Source: Alphaproteobacteria bacterium
Lineage (GTDB): Bacteria; Pseudomonadota; Alphaproteobacteria; Rhodospirillales; Rhodospirillaceae
Direction of reading: 5' to 3'
Assembly: GCA_030604885.1 (NCBI GenBank)
Contig: JAUVUZ010000006.1
Location: forward strand, 62,001-126,000
DNA: 64,000 nucleotides
In this document: positions 45,963 to 56,894 of the stretch, piece after piece
Layout of the letters: each line of letters opens with the position of its first letter
Numbering within the stretch: the first letter of the stretch is position 1
The notes under the pieces: model-generated
The model's database searches: none
Seen by the model: only the letters and a program-made list of their open reading frames with translations
What the model was told of the DNA's origin: nothing
Position numbers and translations under genes: made by a program

Positions 45963-46118
45963 GACGGACAACCTGAAAGGAGAGGGAAAGGGTCGCGGAC
46001 GCGAACGGGCCGCCGCCGCGCCCGGGGCACCGCGATTATATCCGACGGTTTTTCGCCGCGCACAAGGCCTTGCGGCGGAATCTCCCCGGTTTTTTCGGGC
46101 GGGTGGAGAGCCGGGACC

Positions 46119-46994
46119 TCAGAGGTCTCGGTCCTCGAAGTTCTGCTGCCGCGACGGCGTCGCCTCGGCGCCGCGCACCGCGATCGGCACCGCGAGGTCG
46201 GCGACGAACTGCGCGATTCCGGCGGCGGCCTGGCGGTTGGCGTCGTCGCGCAGGAGCACCACTCCCACCGCCGCGTCCGCCTCGTTGCGCGCGCCGTCCT
46301 GGTTGAGGTCGGGGCGGGCGGGGGCCGCGCCCTGGGGGGCGAGCCGCCCGGCGTTGCGGTCGAACGCCGACAGCCCCGACGCCGGATCGGCGGAGAGGCG
46401 ATAGACGCCGGACCCGGCCTGGGAGACGTCGACGGTGGCGCCGCCCGCGTCGGTGCCGAAGGTGCCGGGCGGCGCCAGCAGCGCCCCCGACTGGCCCGGC
46501 GGTCCCCATTCGAGGCTGGCGTCGCCGATGGTCACCGAAACCGACGCGGCGGTGCCCTGGTCGTCGAGGCCGTCGAAGAACTCCTGGCGGATTTCCATCT
46601 GCCGGGCGATGAAGTTGAGTTCCTGCTTCACCTGGGTGTGGAGGGTCGGCGGCTCGACGGTGCCGACCAGGCGCCGCAACTCGTTCCTCAGGGCGTCGAC
46701 GACGCGGTGACCCGACACCGTGGTCTGGTCGCTGGTGACGCCGTAGACCGACATCAGCCGGTTGAGGCGCTCCTCCATGCGGGCGAGGGTGTCGCTGCCC
46801 TGGGAGAGCACGTCCTGGCGGAAATCGGCGGACGACCCGGAAACCACCCGCTGCGCCGAGGGCGAAAGCTCCACCCGGTCCTCGGGGAACACCGCCTGCA
46901 CGGTCTGCACCGCCAGGCCCTGGGTACGCATGTATTGCCCGTGAATGCGCTCCTGGGCCTCCTGCGTGCGCAGGGTCGATGAGATGTCGGACAT
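46119..46994 (-). CDS. Hypothetical protein with flagellar-like N-terminus and EF-hand-like loop
   Basis: A 291-residue protein I cannot name. It starts [17 protein letters not shown] after a GGAGGAAG site and has no signal peptide. The segment [13 protein letters not shown] near residue 46 resembles the short ELSPSAQ-type stretch of flagellum-associated and FlgM-like proteins. A helical middle (70-150) is followed by a beta-rich, Gly/Ala-rich part. Near residue 237 [12 protein letters not shown] fits a dockerin/EF-hand calcium loop (DxNxDGxxxxxD). It is divergent from secA. The small proteins downstream of secA also look motility-related. Confidence 0.7.
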   Translation of the reverse strand: MSDISSTLRTQEAQERIHGQYMRTQGLAVQTVQAVFPEDRVELSPSAQRVVSGSSADFRQDVLSQGSDTLARMEERLNRLMSVYGVTSDQTTVSGHRVVDALRNELRRLVGTVEPPTLHTQVKQELNFIARQMEIRQEFFDGLDDQGTAASVSVTIGDASLEWGPPGQSGALLAPPGTFGTDAGGATVDVSQAGSGVYRLSADPASGLSAFDRNAGRLAPQGAAPARPDLNQDGARNEADAAVGVVLLRDDANRQAAAGIAQFVADLAVPIAVRGAEATPSRQQNFEDRDL

Positions 46995-47250
46995 GGCTTC
47001 CTCCTTCCTGGGGGCGAGCGCCCAACGTCGGACCGCCGTCGTTCTGACGGCAGCGCTCAATTCTAGATTGACGGATGCGTCCCTTCAAGCGATGCGCGAG
47101 CGCGGCGCGGCGCTTCGATTGACAGGAAAGCCCCCGGCCTCTACATCTTTTTCCGCGCTCGCGGCCTCGCCCGCGGCGGCGACGGGGGTGTCTTCAATCG
47201 GCGCAGACGGGGCAAACCCGCCGCGCGCCGCCAAAAACCGGGGTTTCCGA
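46995..47250. other. Intergenic region upstream of secA
   Basis: These 256 bases separate the divergent hypothetical gene and secA. An open frame runs through on the + strand in the secA frame, but it lacks a ribosome site or family similarity, so secA is placed at the ATG at 47251. An AATTCTAGATTGACGGAT stretch at about 47058-47075 holds a TTGACG hexamer that may be part of the secA promoter. Confidence 0.35.
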
Positions 47251-49899
<2,649 letters not shown>

Positions 49900-49937
49900 T
49901 AAACTCGCATAACCGAATACGCGAGGGATAGGGAGCC

Positions 49938-50129
49938 ATGGACGCACTCACCGCGGTCTACGCCAACCAGGCGATGCTGCAGCAGACCTTGAGCATCGCG
50001 GCGATGAAGCAAACCGCCGAGATGGCCCAGGGCGCGGTGCAACTGCTCGACCAGGCGGCCCCGCCCGCCACCGACTCGCCCTCGGTGCCGGTCGGCTCCA
50101 CCGGCCAGGTGGTCGACATCTTCGCCTGA
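49938..50129 (+). CDS. YjfB-family putative motility protein
   Basis: A 63-residue protein, MDALTAVYANQAMLQQTLSI at the start and VGSTGQVVDIFA at the end. The amphipathic N-terminal helix followed by a short acidic/hydrophobic tail resembles the small YjfB 'putative motility' family. Its function is unknown. GGGAG lies eight bases before the ATG. It begins 38 bases after secA on the same strand and is closed by a perfect 10-bp hairpin, so it is probably in the secA transcript. Confidence 0.65.
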   Translation: MDALTAVYANQAMLQQTLSIAAMKQTAEMAQGAVQLLDQAAPPATDSPSVPVGSTGQVVDIFA

Positions 50130-50133
50130 TCCC

Positions 50134-50156
50134 ACGGCCGCCCTCCGGGCGGCCGT
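50134..50156 (+). terminator. Hairpin after the YjfB-like gene
   Basis: ACGGCCGCCC (50134-50143) pairs perfectly with GGGCGGCCGT (50147-50156) around a 3-base loop, five bases after the stop codon. The following TTCCG is a poor T-run, so termination may be partial. Confidence 0.5.
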
Positions 50157-50212
50157 TCCGCATCGGTGGGACTCCGCTTGTTGCCCCCGCCGGAATCGAT
50201 TAGATTGCGCGC

Positions 50213-50440
50213 ATGGACAGCGACGGCATCAAATCCACGACCATCCGCCCGCAGGACCTGGGTCAGGCCCGACCGCAGGTGCGCCGCGTCTCGCCGCGCC
50301 CCGACCGCTCCGCTTCCGACTCCACGCCCGACCCGGGCGTGCGCCGCCGCGTCGCCGACCCGGAAAACCTGGTCTCCGCCAACGGCCGCGTCTACGACCG
50401 CACCGCGCCGCGCGGCAGCTACGTCAACATTCTCGTCTGA
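50213..50440 (+). CDS. Small hypothetical protein
   Basis: A 75-residue basic, Arg/Pro-rich protein (MDSDGIKSTTIRPQDL at the start, RGSYVNILV at the end). I know no family. No ribosome site precedes the ATG, but a TTGTTG (about 50178-50183) and TTAGAT/TAGATT (about 50200-50206) pair could be a promoter giving a leaderless mRNA. Its charged, probably unstructured middle ends in a short hydrophobic tail like that of the YjfB-like protein upstream. It is followed within five bases by a large inverted repeat. It could be a chance open frame; the codon use is ordinary for this GC content. Confidence 0.5.
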   Translation: MDSDGIKSTTIRPQDLGQARPQVRRVSPRPDRSASDSTPDPGVRRRVADPENLVSANGRVYDRTAPRGSYVNILV

Positions 50441-50444
50441 ACCC

Positions 50445-50646
50445 GGAAAACCAGGCCGGGCGCTGCCCGGACCCGCACAGGGCCGGGAGGCCCTGTGAAC
50501 CCATTCCCTTTGGTTTTTCCGCGTAGCGGGATCAACCGTCACGCCGCGTGACGGTTCGAAGGCGCTTCGCGCAAAAACCAGAAAGATCGGGATCCAAGGG
50601 CCTCCCGGCCCTGTGCGGGTCCGGGCAGCGCCCGGCCTGGTTTTCC
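50445..50646. repeat. Perfect 50-bp inverted repeat with folded 102-bp centre
   Basis: The arms 50445-50494 and 50597-50646 are exact reverse complements over 50 bp (outer end GGAAAACCAGGCCGGGCG). The 102-bp centre holds two further nested repeats: TGGTTTTTCCGCGTAGCG against an 16/18 match on the other side (about 50510-50590), and a perfect AACCGTCACG-CCG-CGTGACGGTT hairpin in the middle. It lies between the stops of two convergent genes (50440 and 50654). It may be a MITE-like insertion or an unusually long bidirectional terminator. It shares no sequence with the element at 11381. Confidence 0.8.
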
Positions 50647-50653
50647 GAAAGCG

Positions 50654-51595
50654 TCACTCGCCGGGCGGCAGGCCCATCAGGCCGCGGGCGTAGTCGCGGG
50701 CGGAGAAGGGGCGGAGGTCTTCGGCGGATTCGCCGACGCCGGCGAAATGGACGGGGATCTTGTGCTTTTCGGCGATGGAGACGACCACGCCGCCCTTGGC
50801 GGTGCCGTCGAGCTTGGTCATCGCGAGGCCGTCCACGTGGACCATCTCCTTGAAGATGTCGACCTGCTGGTGGGCGTTCTGGCCGGTGGTGGCGTCGAGC
50901 ACGAGGAGGGTGGTGTGGGGGGCGTCGGGGACCAGCTTCTTGAGGACGCGGGAGATTTTCTCCAGTTCCTGCATCAGTTCCTTGCGGTTGTGCAGGCGCC
51001 CGGCGGTGTCGATCAGCAGCACGTCGTCCTTGCGGGCGGTGGCGAGCTTGAGGGCGTCGAAGGCGACGCCCGCGGCGTCGGCGCCGGTTTCGCGGGCCAT
51101 CACCGGGCAGCCGGTGCGCTTGCCCCACACCTGGAGCTGTTCGACGGCGGCGGCGCGGAAGGTGTCGCCCGCCGCCATCACCACGCCGAGGCCCTGGTCC
51201 TTGAGGGTTTTGGCGATCTTGCCGATGGTGGTGGTCTTGCCCGCGCCGTTGACGCCGACGACGAGCACGACGTGGGGCTTTTTCGCCGGATCGAAGGCGA
51301 GGGGGCGCGCCACCGGTTCGAGAATGGTTTCGATCTCTTCGGCGAGGGCGGCGCGGATGTGGTCGCCGGAGACCTCCTTGCCGAAATCGCGCTTGCGCAG
51401 CGCCTCGACCAGCCGGGCCGAGGTGGAGACGCCGATGTCGGCGGTGATGAGCAGGTCCTCGAGGTCCTCGAGGGCGGCTTCGTCGAGCACGCGGCGGCCG
51501 AACAGCGCGCCGATCCCCGAGGCGAGGCGGGAGGAGGAACGCGCGAGGCCCTGGCGCAGGCGCGCCAGCCAGCCGGTGGATTCGGTTTCGCTCAT
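50654..51595 (-). CDS. ftsY: Signal recognition particle receptor FtsY
   Basis: FtsY is the membrane receptor for the SRP (Ffh is encoded at 56.9 kb). The 313 residues consist of a short N-terminal region and an NG GTPase domain: G1 GVNGAGKTT near 113, AAGDTFRAAAVEQL, DTAGRLHN, TKLDGTAKGG and GVGESAEDLRPF. The long acidic A domain of E. coli FtsY is missing, as usual in alphaproteobacteria. The start overlaps the mtaB stop by four bases; dapF-mtaB-ftsY form a leftward operon. Confidence 0.96.
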   Translation of the reverse strand: MSETESTGWLARLRQGLARSSSRLASGIGALFGRRVLDEAALEDLEDLLITADIGVSTSARLVEALRKRDFGKEVSGDHIRAALAEEIETILEPVARPLAFDPAKKPHVVLVVGVNGAGKTTTIGKIAKTLKDQGLGVVMAAGDTFRAAAVEQLQVWGKRTGCPVMARETGADAAGVAFDALKLATARKDDVLLIDTAGRLHNRKELMQELEKISRVLKKLVPDAPHTTLLVLDATTGQNAHQQVDIFKEMVHVDGLAMTKLDGTAKGGVVVSIAEKHKIPVHFAGVGESAEDLRPFSARDYARGLMGLPPGE

Positions 51596-52851
51596 GCCGG
51601 GAGTCCGTAAAGCGTGGCGCCGTCGTGGCGGGTGATGGTGACCCGGGCGACGGTGCCGACTTCGGGCGCGTTCGTCAACCCGCCGGTTTCGAGGGCGACC
51701 GGCAGGTAGTGGTCGGTGCGGCCGTGGCCGCCGGTTTCCACCACCATGGTGGCGGTGCGGCCGACCCAGCTTTCGAGCAGCGCGGCCATGCGCCGCTGCC
51801 CGGCGTCCCGCAAGGCGCGGGCGCGGGCCTTGACCACGTCGCCCTTCACCTGGGGCATGCGCGCCGCCGGGGTGCCGGGGCGCGGCGAGAACGGGAAGAC
51901 GTGGAGGTGGGTGATGTCCGCTTCCTCCACCAGCGCGAGGCCGTTGGCGAACATTTCGTCGGTCTCGGTGGGGAACCCGGCGATCACGTCGGCGCCGATC
52001 GCCACGTCGGGCCGCTCGGCGCGCAGGCGGCGCACCACGTCGAGGATGTCGGCGCGGAGGTGGCGGCGCTTCATCCGCTTCAGGATCATGTCGTCGCCCG
52101 CCTGCATCGAGAGGTGGATGTGGGGCAGCAGGCGCGGCTCGGTGGCGAGCAGGCGGAAGGTGTCGTCGTCGATTTCCACCGGGTCGAGGGAGGTGAGGCG
52201 CAGGCGCGTCATCTCCGGCACCTCGTCGAGCAGGTGGCGGATCAGGCGGCCGAGGTGCGGGCCTTCGGCGGTGTCGGCGCCGTAGGCGGTGATGTCCACC
52301 CCGGTGAGGACGATTTCCGGCGTGCCCGCCGCGATCAGGGCGCGGATCTGCGCGGCGATCGCGTCCTTCGGCTGGCTGCGGTTCGGCCCGCGCGCGAACG
52401 GAATGATGCAGAAGGTGCAGCGGTGGTCGCAGCCCTGCTGCACCTGCACGAAGGCGCGCGCCCGGCCGTCGAAGCCCTCGACCATGTGGGCGCTGGTCTC
52501 CCGCGCCGTCATGATGTCGGTGACGTGGATCGGCGCGGCGTCCTCCGCGTAGCCTTCGCGGGTGAGCTTCTCGCGGTTGCCGAGGACGCGGGCGACGCCG
52601 TCCATTTCGGCGTATTTCTCGGGCGCGAGCTGGGCGGCGCAGCCGGTGACGATGATCTTCGCCTCCGGGTTCTCGCGGTGGAGCTTGCGGATCGTCTGGC
52701 GCACCTGGCGCTCCGCCTCGGCGGTGACGGCGCAGGTGTTGACGAGGATGGCGTCGGTCAGCCCGGCATCCTCCGCATGGCCCTTCATGAGTTCGGACTC
52801 GTAGGCGTTCATGCGGCAGCCGAAGGTGACGACGCGGACGGCGTCGGTCAT
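51592..52851 (-). CDS. mtaB: tRNA t6A37 methylthiotransferase MtaB
   Basis: A 419-residue radical-SAM methylthiotransferase that turns t6A37 into ms2t6A37 in tRNAs reading ANN codons. The N-terminal UPF0004 domain has Cys12, Cys40 and Cys71 for the auxiliary [4Fe-4S] cluster. The radical-SAM triad is Cys141, Cys145 and Cys148 (CDHRCTFC). A TRAM-like domain ends the protein. MtaB rather than MiaB is preferred because of the ITAYG and HLHVFPFSPRPGTPAA motifs and the dapF-mtaB-ftsY order. It overlaps both neighbours by four bases. Confidence 0.92.
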   Translation of the reverse strand: MTDAVRVVTFGCRMNAYESELMKGHAEDAGLTDAILVNTCAVTAEAERQVRQTIRKLHRENPEAKIIVTGCAAQLAPEKYAEMDGVARVLGNREKLTREGYAEDAAPIHVTDIMTARETSAHMVEGFDGRARAFVQVQQGCDHRCTFCIIPFARGPNRSQPKDAIAAQIRALIAAGTPEIVLTGVDITAYGADTAEGPHLGRLIRHLLDEVPEMTRLRLTSLDPVEIDDDTFRLLATEPRLLPHIHLSMQAGDDMILKRMKRRHLRADILDVVRRLRAERPDVAIGADVIAGFPTETDEMFANGLALVEEADITHLHVFPFSPRPGTPAARMPQVKGDVVKARARALRDAGQRRMAALLESWVGRTATMVVETGGHGRTDHYLPVALETGGLTNAPEVGTVARVTITRHDGATLYGLPA

Positions 52852-53714
52852 TCCGGTTTTCCGATTTGGAGTTCGGCGAGCGTGCCTTCGTAGGCGAGGC
52901 TCGCGGTGCCGGTCATCAGCACGTGGCCGTTGTCGGCCCAGGCGATGTCGAGTTCGCCGCCGTCCAGCACCACCGTGGCGCTACGGCCGGAGATGCCGCG
53001 CCGCGCCGCCGCCACCAGGGTGGCGCAGGCGCCGGTGCCGCAGGCGCGGGTGATGCCGACGCCGCGCTCCCACACCCGCATGCGCAGGCGGCCGTGGCCC
53101 AGATCCTCGACGATCTCGACGTTGGTCTTTTCGGGGAACAGGCTGTCGGTCTCCACCGCCGGGCCGAGGGTTTCGAGGTCGACGGCGGCGACGGACGGGA
53201 CGAAGAACACCGCGTGGGGGTTGCCCATCGACACCGCCACCGGCTCCAGCAGCGGCCCGAGGGCGAACGGCACGCGGGCGGTGTCGCACGGGGTGGCGAG
53301 CGGGATTTCCTGCCAGTCGAGGCGGGCGGGCCCCATGTCGGCGGCGATCCGGCCGTCCGCCGCGCGGGCGGCGCGCAGCAGCCCGGCGCGGGTGCGCAGG
53401 GTGACGTCGGCGCGGCCGGTTTCCTCCATCAGCACGCGGGCGACGCAGCGGGTGGCGTTGCCGCAGGCGGACACCTCGGAGGCGTCGGCGTTGTAGATGC
53501 GCATGAAGGCGTCGGCCCCGGCGTCGCCCGGCTCGATCACGATCAGCTGGTCGCAGCCGACGCCGGTGCGGCGGTCGGCGATCGCGGCGATGGCGGCGGG
53601 GGAGAGGGCGAGCGGCGCGGCGCGCGCGTCGAGGACGACGAAATCGTTGCCGAGTCCGTGCATCTTGCGGAACCGCCGCCCGGCGAGGGCGGAATGGGGC
53701 GCGCTGCTGCTCAT
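52848..53714 (-). CDS. dapF: Diaminopimelate epimerase DapF
   Basis: DapF converts LL- to meso-diaminopimelate for lysine and peptidoglycan. The 288-residue length is close to the family norm. The two catalytic cysteines are in ADASEVSACGNATRC and RACGTGACAT; MHGLGNDFVVLD near residue 18 and GNPHAVFFV are also typical. ATG 53714 is chosen; a GTG six bases upstream is in frame but lacks a better ribosome site. It heads the dapF-mtaB-ftsY operon. Confidence 0.95.
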   Translation of the reverse strand: MSSSAPHSALAGRRFRKMHGLGNDFVVLDARAAPLALSPAAIAAIADRRTGVGCDQLIVIEPGDAGADAFMRIYNADASEVSACGNATRCVARVLMEETGRADVTLRTRAGLLRAARAADGRIAADMGPARLDWQEIPLATPCDTARVPFALGPLLEPVAVSMGNPHAVFFVPSVAAVDLETLGPAVETDSLFPEKTNVEIVEDLGHGRLRMRVWERGVGITRACGTGACATLVAAARRGISGRSATVVLDGGELDIAWADNGHVLMTGTASLAYEGTLAELQIGKPE

Positions 53715-53893
53715 GGGCACTTATTAAGTGACGCGCTCGCCGCGAGTCCAGCGACTTTACGACATGGCACGTCTGCGCGGCCGATTCGGCGGAAAAAATC
53801 GGATAGTCCCCCGGGCGGCGTCGCGGCACAGTGGACTGACTGATAACGCGTTTTAATCACATTCCATTCCATGTTCCTGAAGGATGCCGGAAG

Positions 53894-54475
53894 ATGCCGA
53901 ACCCTCCCGCTTTCGAAGTTTCCAAGGATCGCTTGTGGCTGCCGTTCATGGCGCCGGTCTACGCGCGCTTCGCCCAGCCGGTCGGCTGGGCGGTGTTCCG
54001 CGTGGTGATCGGCCTCGCGCTGGTGATGGAAAGCCTGCCGAAAATCGCCGATCCGCTGGGGCAGATCGGCTTTCTCGAGGCGATCGGCTTTTATCCCGGC
54101 TGGTTCTGGTCGCCTTTGCTGGCGGGTGCCCAGTTCGTCGGCGGGGCGATGATCGCCCTCGGCCTGCTGACCCGGCCGTTCGCGCTGGCCAACGCGGTGA
54201 CGCTGCTGGTCACGGTCTGGTACCACGTCAACTTCCCCTACGGCGACGCGTTCCTCACCGAGGCGGGGGTGCAGGTGCTGAAGGCGGGCGGCGATCTGCT
54301 GGTCACGCCGCAGGGGGCGAAGCGCCTCGCCGACGGCGGCGCGGCGTTCCTGCATTTGGTGCAGTTGAAGGCGGAATTGTCGTCGTTGTTCTGGGCGGGC
54401 GGCTGCGCGCTGTTCGCGGCGTTCGGCGGCGGGCCGTTCTCGGTGGACCGGCTCTTCCTCAAGAAGGAGTTCTAG
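53894..54475 (+). CDS. DoxX-family membrane protein
   Basis: A 193-residue inner-membrane protein with four predicted helices in the DoxX arrangement. VFRVVIGLALVMESLPKIAD lies at about 34-53, then GAQFVGGAMIALGLLTRPFALANAV and WYHVNFPYG. DoxX proteins are linked to quinone or thiol redox chemistry and stress, but function here is not known. The stop overlaps the end of the convergent Fe-S protein gene by 17 bases. The 179-base region before it holds an ATTAAGTGACGC-type AT patch and the dapF promoter, no gene. Confidence 0.82.
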   Translation: MPNPPAFEVSKDRLWLPFMAPVYARFAQPVGWAVFRVVIGLALVMESLPKIADPLGQIGFLEAIGFYPGWFWSPLLAGAQFVGGAMIALGLLTRPFALANAVTLLVTVWYHVNFPYGDAFLTEAGVQVLKAGGDLLVTPQGAKRLADGGAAFLHLVQLKAELSSLFWAGGCALFAAFGGGPFSVDRLFLKKEF

Positions 54476-55160
54476 GCGCGCCGTCCCGCCGGTTCCGCAA
54501 CACCGCGCCGAAATCGCGCACGAACGCCTCCATGTGGAAGCGCGCCTGGGCGGGGGCGTAGGCGAATGCGCGCCCCACCGGGCAGGCGCGCCGCGCCCGG
54601 CAGGCCTGGGCGACGCAGTCGCTCTCCGGCCGCGCTTCCAGCCAGTCGAGGCAGGCGGCCGGGTCGTTGCCCTGGATCGCGCCGGAGGGGCAGGCGGCGA
54701 GGCAGGGCTTTCCGGCGCAGCTTTCGCAGGGCGGGGCGGCGGGCGGCGCGGGCGGGCACAGGGGCGCCGCCGAGAACAGCGCGCCGCGCAGGCCGAACCA
54801 GGTGCCGTAGAGCGGGTGGATCGCCGGGGTCATCGGCGAGGGGAAGATCGTGCCGGTGCGCCCGGCCCACAGGTGGAAAGGCAGGAACGGCTCGTCGAAG
54901 GGATAGACCGCGAGCGCGCCCAGGGCCTCGGCCACCGGGTCGAGAACGCGGCGGTTCCAGGCGTTGAGGGGGTGCGGTTCCTCCCGCCGCGCGGCGGAAA
55001 ACGCCGCCCACATCTCCGGCCCGGCGTTGCCGATCAGCGTGCAGAAGCCCGGCGCGGCGCCGCCCGGCAGCGGCGGCGCGCGGTCGTCCGCCGCCACGGC
55101 GAAGCCGCCGAGGACGATCAGCCCGTGGGGCGCGAGGCGGGTTTCGAGGGGCGTGGTCAT
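54459..55160 (-). CDS. QueG-like/ferredoxin-type 4Fe-4S protein
   Basis: A 233-residue cytoplasmic protein. Toward the C-terminus CESCAGKPCLAACPSGAI and CVAQACRARRACPVG carry eight cysteines, enough for two [4Fe-4S] clusters, in the pattern of the epoxyqueuosine reductase (QueG) C-terminal region. The N-terminal half lacks the cobalamin-binding features I would expect in QueG, and the protein is shorter (QueG is about 350-380). I therefore call it QueG-like only. The start is ATG 55160; the open frame extends upstream past any family similarity. It diverges from the MFS gene. Confidence 0.7.
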   Translation of the reverse strand: MTTPLETRLAPHGLIVLGGFAVAADDRAPPLPGGAAPGFCTLIGNAGPEMWAAFSAARREEPHPLNAWNRRVLDPVAEALGALAVYPFDEPFLPFHLWAGRTGTIFPSPMTPAIHPLYGTWFGLRGALFSAAPLCPPAPPAAPPCESCAGKPCLAACPSGAIQGNDPAACLDWLEARPESDCVAQACRARRACPVGRAFAYAPAQARFHMEAFVRDFGAVLRNRRDGAPRTPS

Positions 55161-55257
55161 GGCCCCGAGATTAGCGCGCATCCGATGCGACTCCAACGCC
55201 CTTGACGGGGCGCGGCGGCGGGGGCAATTGGAAGAGACCCGGACAAGGAACCCCGAA

Positions 55258-56751
55258 GTGTCCCCACCCGACGCCGCGCCGCCGCCCAAGGCAGCGACCG
55301 ACAAGCTGTTTTTCCGCGTTTTCCCGCCTTTGATGCTGCCGATGTTCCTGGGCGTGGTCGACCAGACCATCGTCGCCACGGCGCTGCCCGCGATCTCGGC
55401 CGATCTCGGCGAGGTGGAGCGGATTTCCTGGGTGGTGATCGCCTATCTCATCGCCGCCACCGTCGCCGCGCCGGTCTACGGCCGCCTGGGGGATTTCCTC
55501 GGGCGGCGGCGGATGATGTTCGTGGCGCTCGGCGTGGTCGGGGTGTCGTCGCTGATGTGCGCCGCCTCGCCGACCCTGCCCGCGCTGGCGTTCGCCCGGG
55601 TGCTCCAGGGCCTGGGCGGCGGCGGGCTGATGGCGCTGGCGCAGTCGCTGATCGGCGAGGCGGTGCCCCCGCGGGAGCGCGCCCGCTACCAGGGATACCT
55701 CGCCACCGTGTTCGTCACCTCCAACGCCTTCGGGCCGCTGGCGGGCGGCTATCTCACCGAGGCGTTCGGCTGGCGCTCGATCTTCCTCGTTAACCTGCCG
55801 GTGGCGCTGCTCGCGGCGTGGCTGGTGCGGCGCTTTCTCGAGGCGAAGCCGCCGAGCGGCGAGTCGTTCCGCTTCGACTTCCCCGGCCTCGGCTGGTTCG
55901 TGCTGTTCATCGTGCCCGCGCTGCTCGGCCTCGAACGCATCCAGTCGGCGGGCACGCCGTTCACTCCGGCGGTGGGGGCGTTGATCGGCGTGTCGCTGGC
56001 GTCGCTGGCGCTGCTGCTGCGCCGCGAGCGCCGCGCGCCGCATCCGCTGCTGCCGTTCGCGCTGCTGCGCAAGCCCGACATCTGGCGCCCCGACGCCCTC
56101 GCCGCCTGCCACGGCGCGGCGCTGGTGTCGCTCATCACCTTCGTGCCGATCTACCTGCGCGCGGTGCGCGGCGCCCCCGCCTCGGAAATCGGGCTGCTGA
56201 TGCTGCCGATCGCGATCGGCATCGGCACCGGCTCGATGGTCACCGGGCGGCTGGTGAGCGTCACCGGCCGCACCACCATCTTCCCGGCGCTGGCGCTGAT
56301 CCCGGTGGTGGGCCTGCTGCTGCTGCTGGCGGTGTTCCCGCTGTCGCTGGCGGGGGTGGCGACGACCCTGGCGATCTGCGCCTTCCTGATGGGGTCGGTG
56401 ATGGGGGTGGTACAGGTGACGGTGCAGTCGGCGGCGGGGATGAGCATGCTCGGCGCCGCCACCGGCTCGGTGGCGTTTTCCCGCTCGGTGGGCGCGGCGT
56501 TCGGCACCGCGCTCGCCTCGATGCTGCTGTTCGCCTCGGTCGGCGCCCTCGATCCGGAGGCCGGGCGGCTGTTCGGCGCGCTGGTGGAGCACGGCCCGGC
56601 GGCCCTCGACGGCCTCGCGCCCGAGGCCCGCACCGGGGTGCTGGCGGCGACCGCAAAGGGCTTCGGCCTGGTGTTCGCGCTGATCGCGGGCTACGTGGCG
56701 CTGGGCTGCGCGCTGGCGTGGTCGATCCCGAGCAAGCGCCTCGGTCCTTGA
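55258..56751 (+). CDS. MFS drug exporter, DHA2 (14-helix) family
   Basis: A 497-residue inner-membrane antiporter of the EmrB/QacA type with about 14 hydrophobic helices. Helix 1 has the DHA2 motif LPMFLGVVDQTIVATALPAISADL; the loop 2-3 motif is GRLGDFLGRRRMM; motif C-like GFGP appears as SNAFGPLAGGYLTEAFGWRSIF. Such proteins export drugs or metabolites; the substrate is unknown. The start is GTG 55258 with AAGGA upstream; the open frame reaches further back over the divergent gene. Confidence 0.87.
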   Translation: MSPPDAAPPPKAATDKLFFRVFPPLMLPMFLGVVDQTIVATALPAISADLGEVERISWVVIAYLIAATVAAPVYGRLGDFLGRRRMMFVALGVVGVSSLMCAASPTLPALAFARVLQGLGGGGLMALAQSLIGEAVPPRERARYQGYLATVFVTSNAFGPLAGGYLTEAFGWRSIFLVNLPVALLAAWLVRRFLEAKPPSGESFRFDFPGLGWFVLFIVPALLGLERIQSAGTPFTPAVGALIGVSLASLALLLRRERRAPHPLLPFALLRKPDIWRPDALAACHGAALVSLITFVPIYLRAVRGAPASEIGLLMLPIAIGIGTGSMVTGRLVSVTGRTTIFPALALIPVVGLLLLLAVFPLSLAGVATTLAICAFLMGSVMGVVQVTVQSAAGMSMLGAATGSVAFSRSVGAAFGTALASMLLFASVGALDPEAGRLFGALVEHGPAALDGLAPEARTGVLAATAKGFGLVFALIAGYVALGCALAWSIPSKRLGP

Positions 56752-56894
56752 CTCCTGCGGGCGGATCGCGTAGGTCATCCCATCTTCCTGTGTCTTGAGG
56801 GGCGGTTTCCGCCCGTGACGCTTCCGAGGAAGTCCGTTCGTCCGCGAAGGCTCGCGCACGGACGCGTCGGGTTTTGGGCAATTCGGATGGGCCG

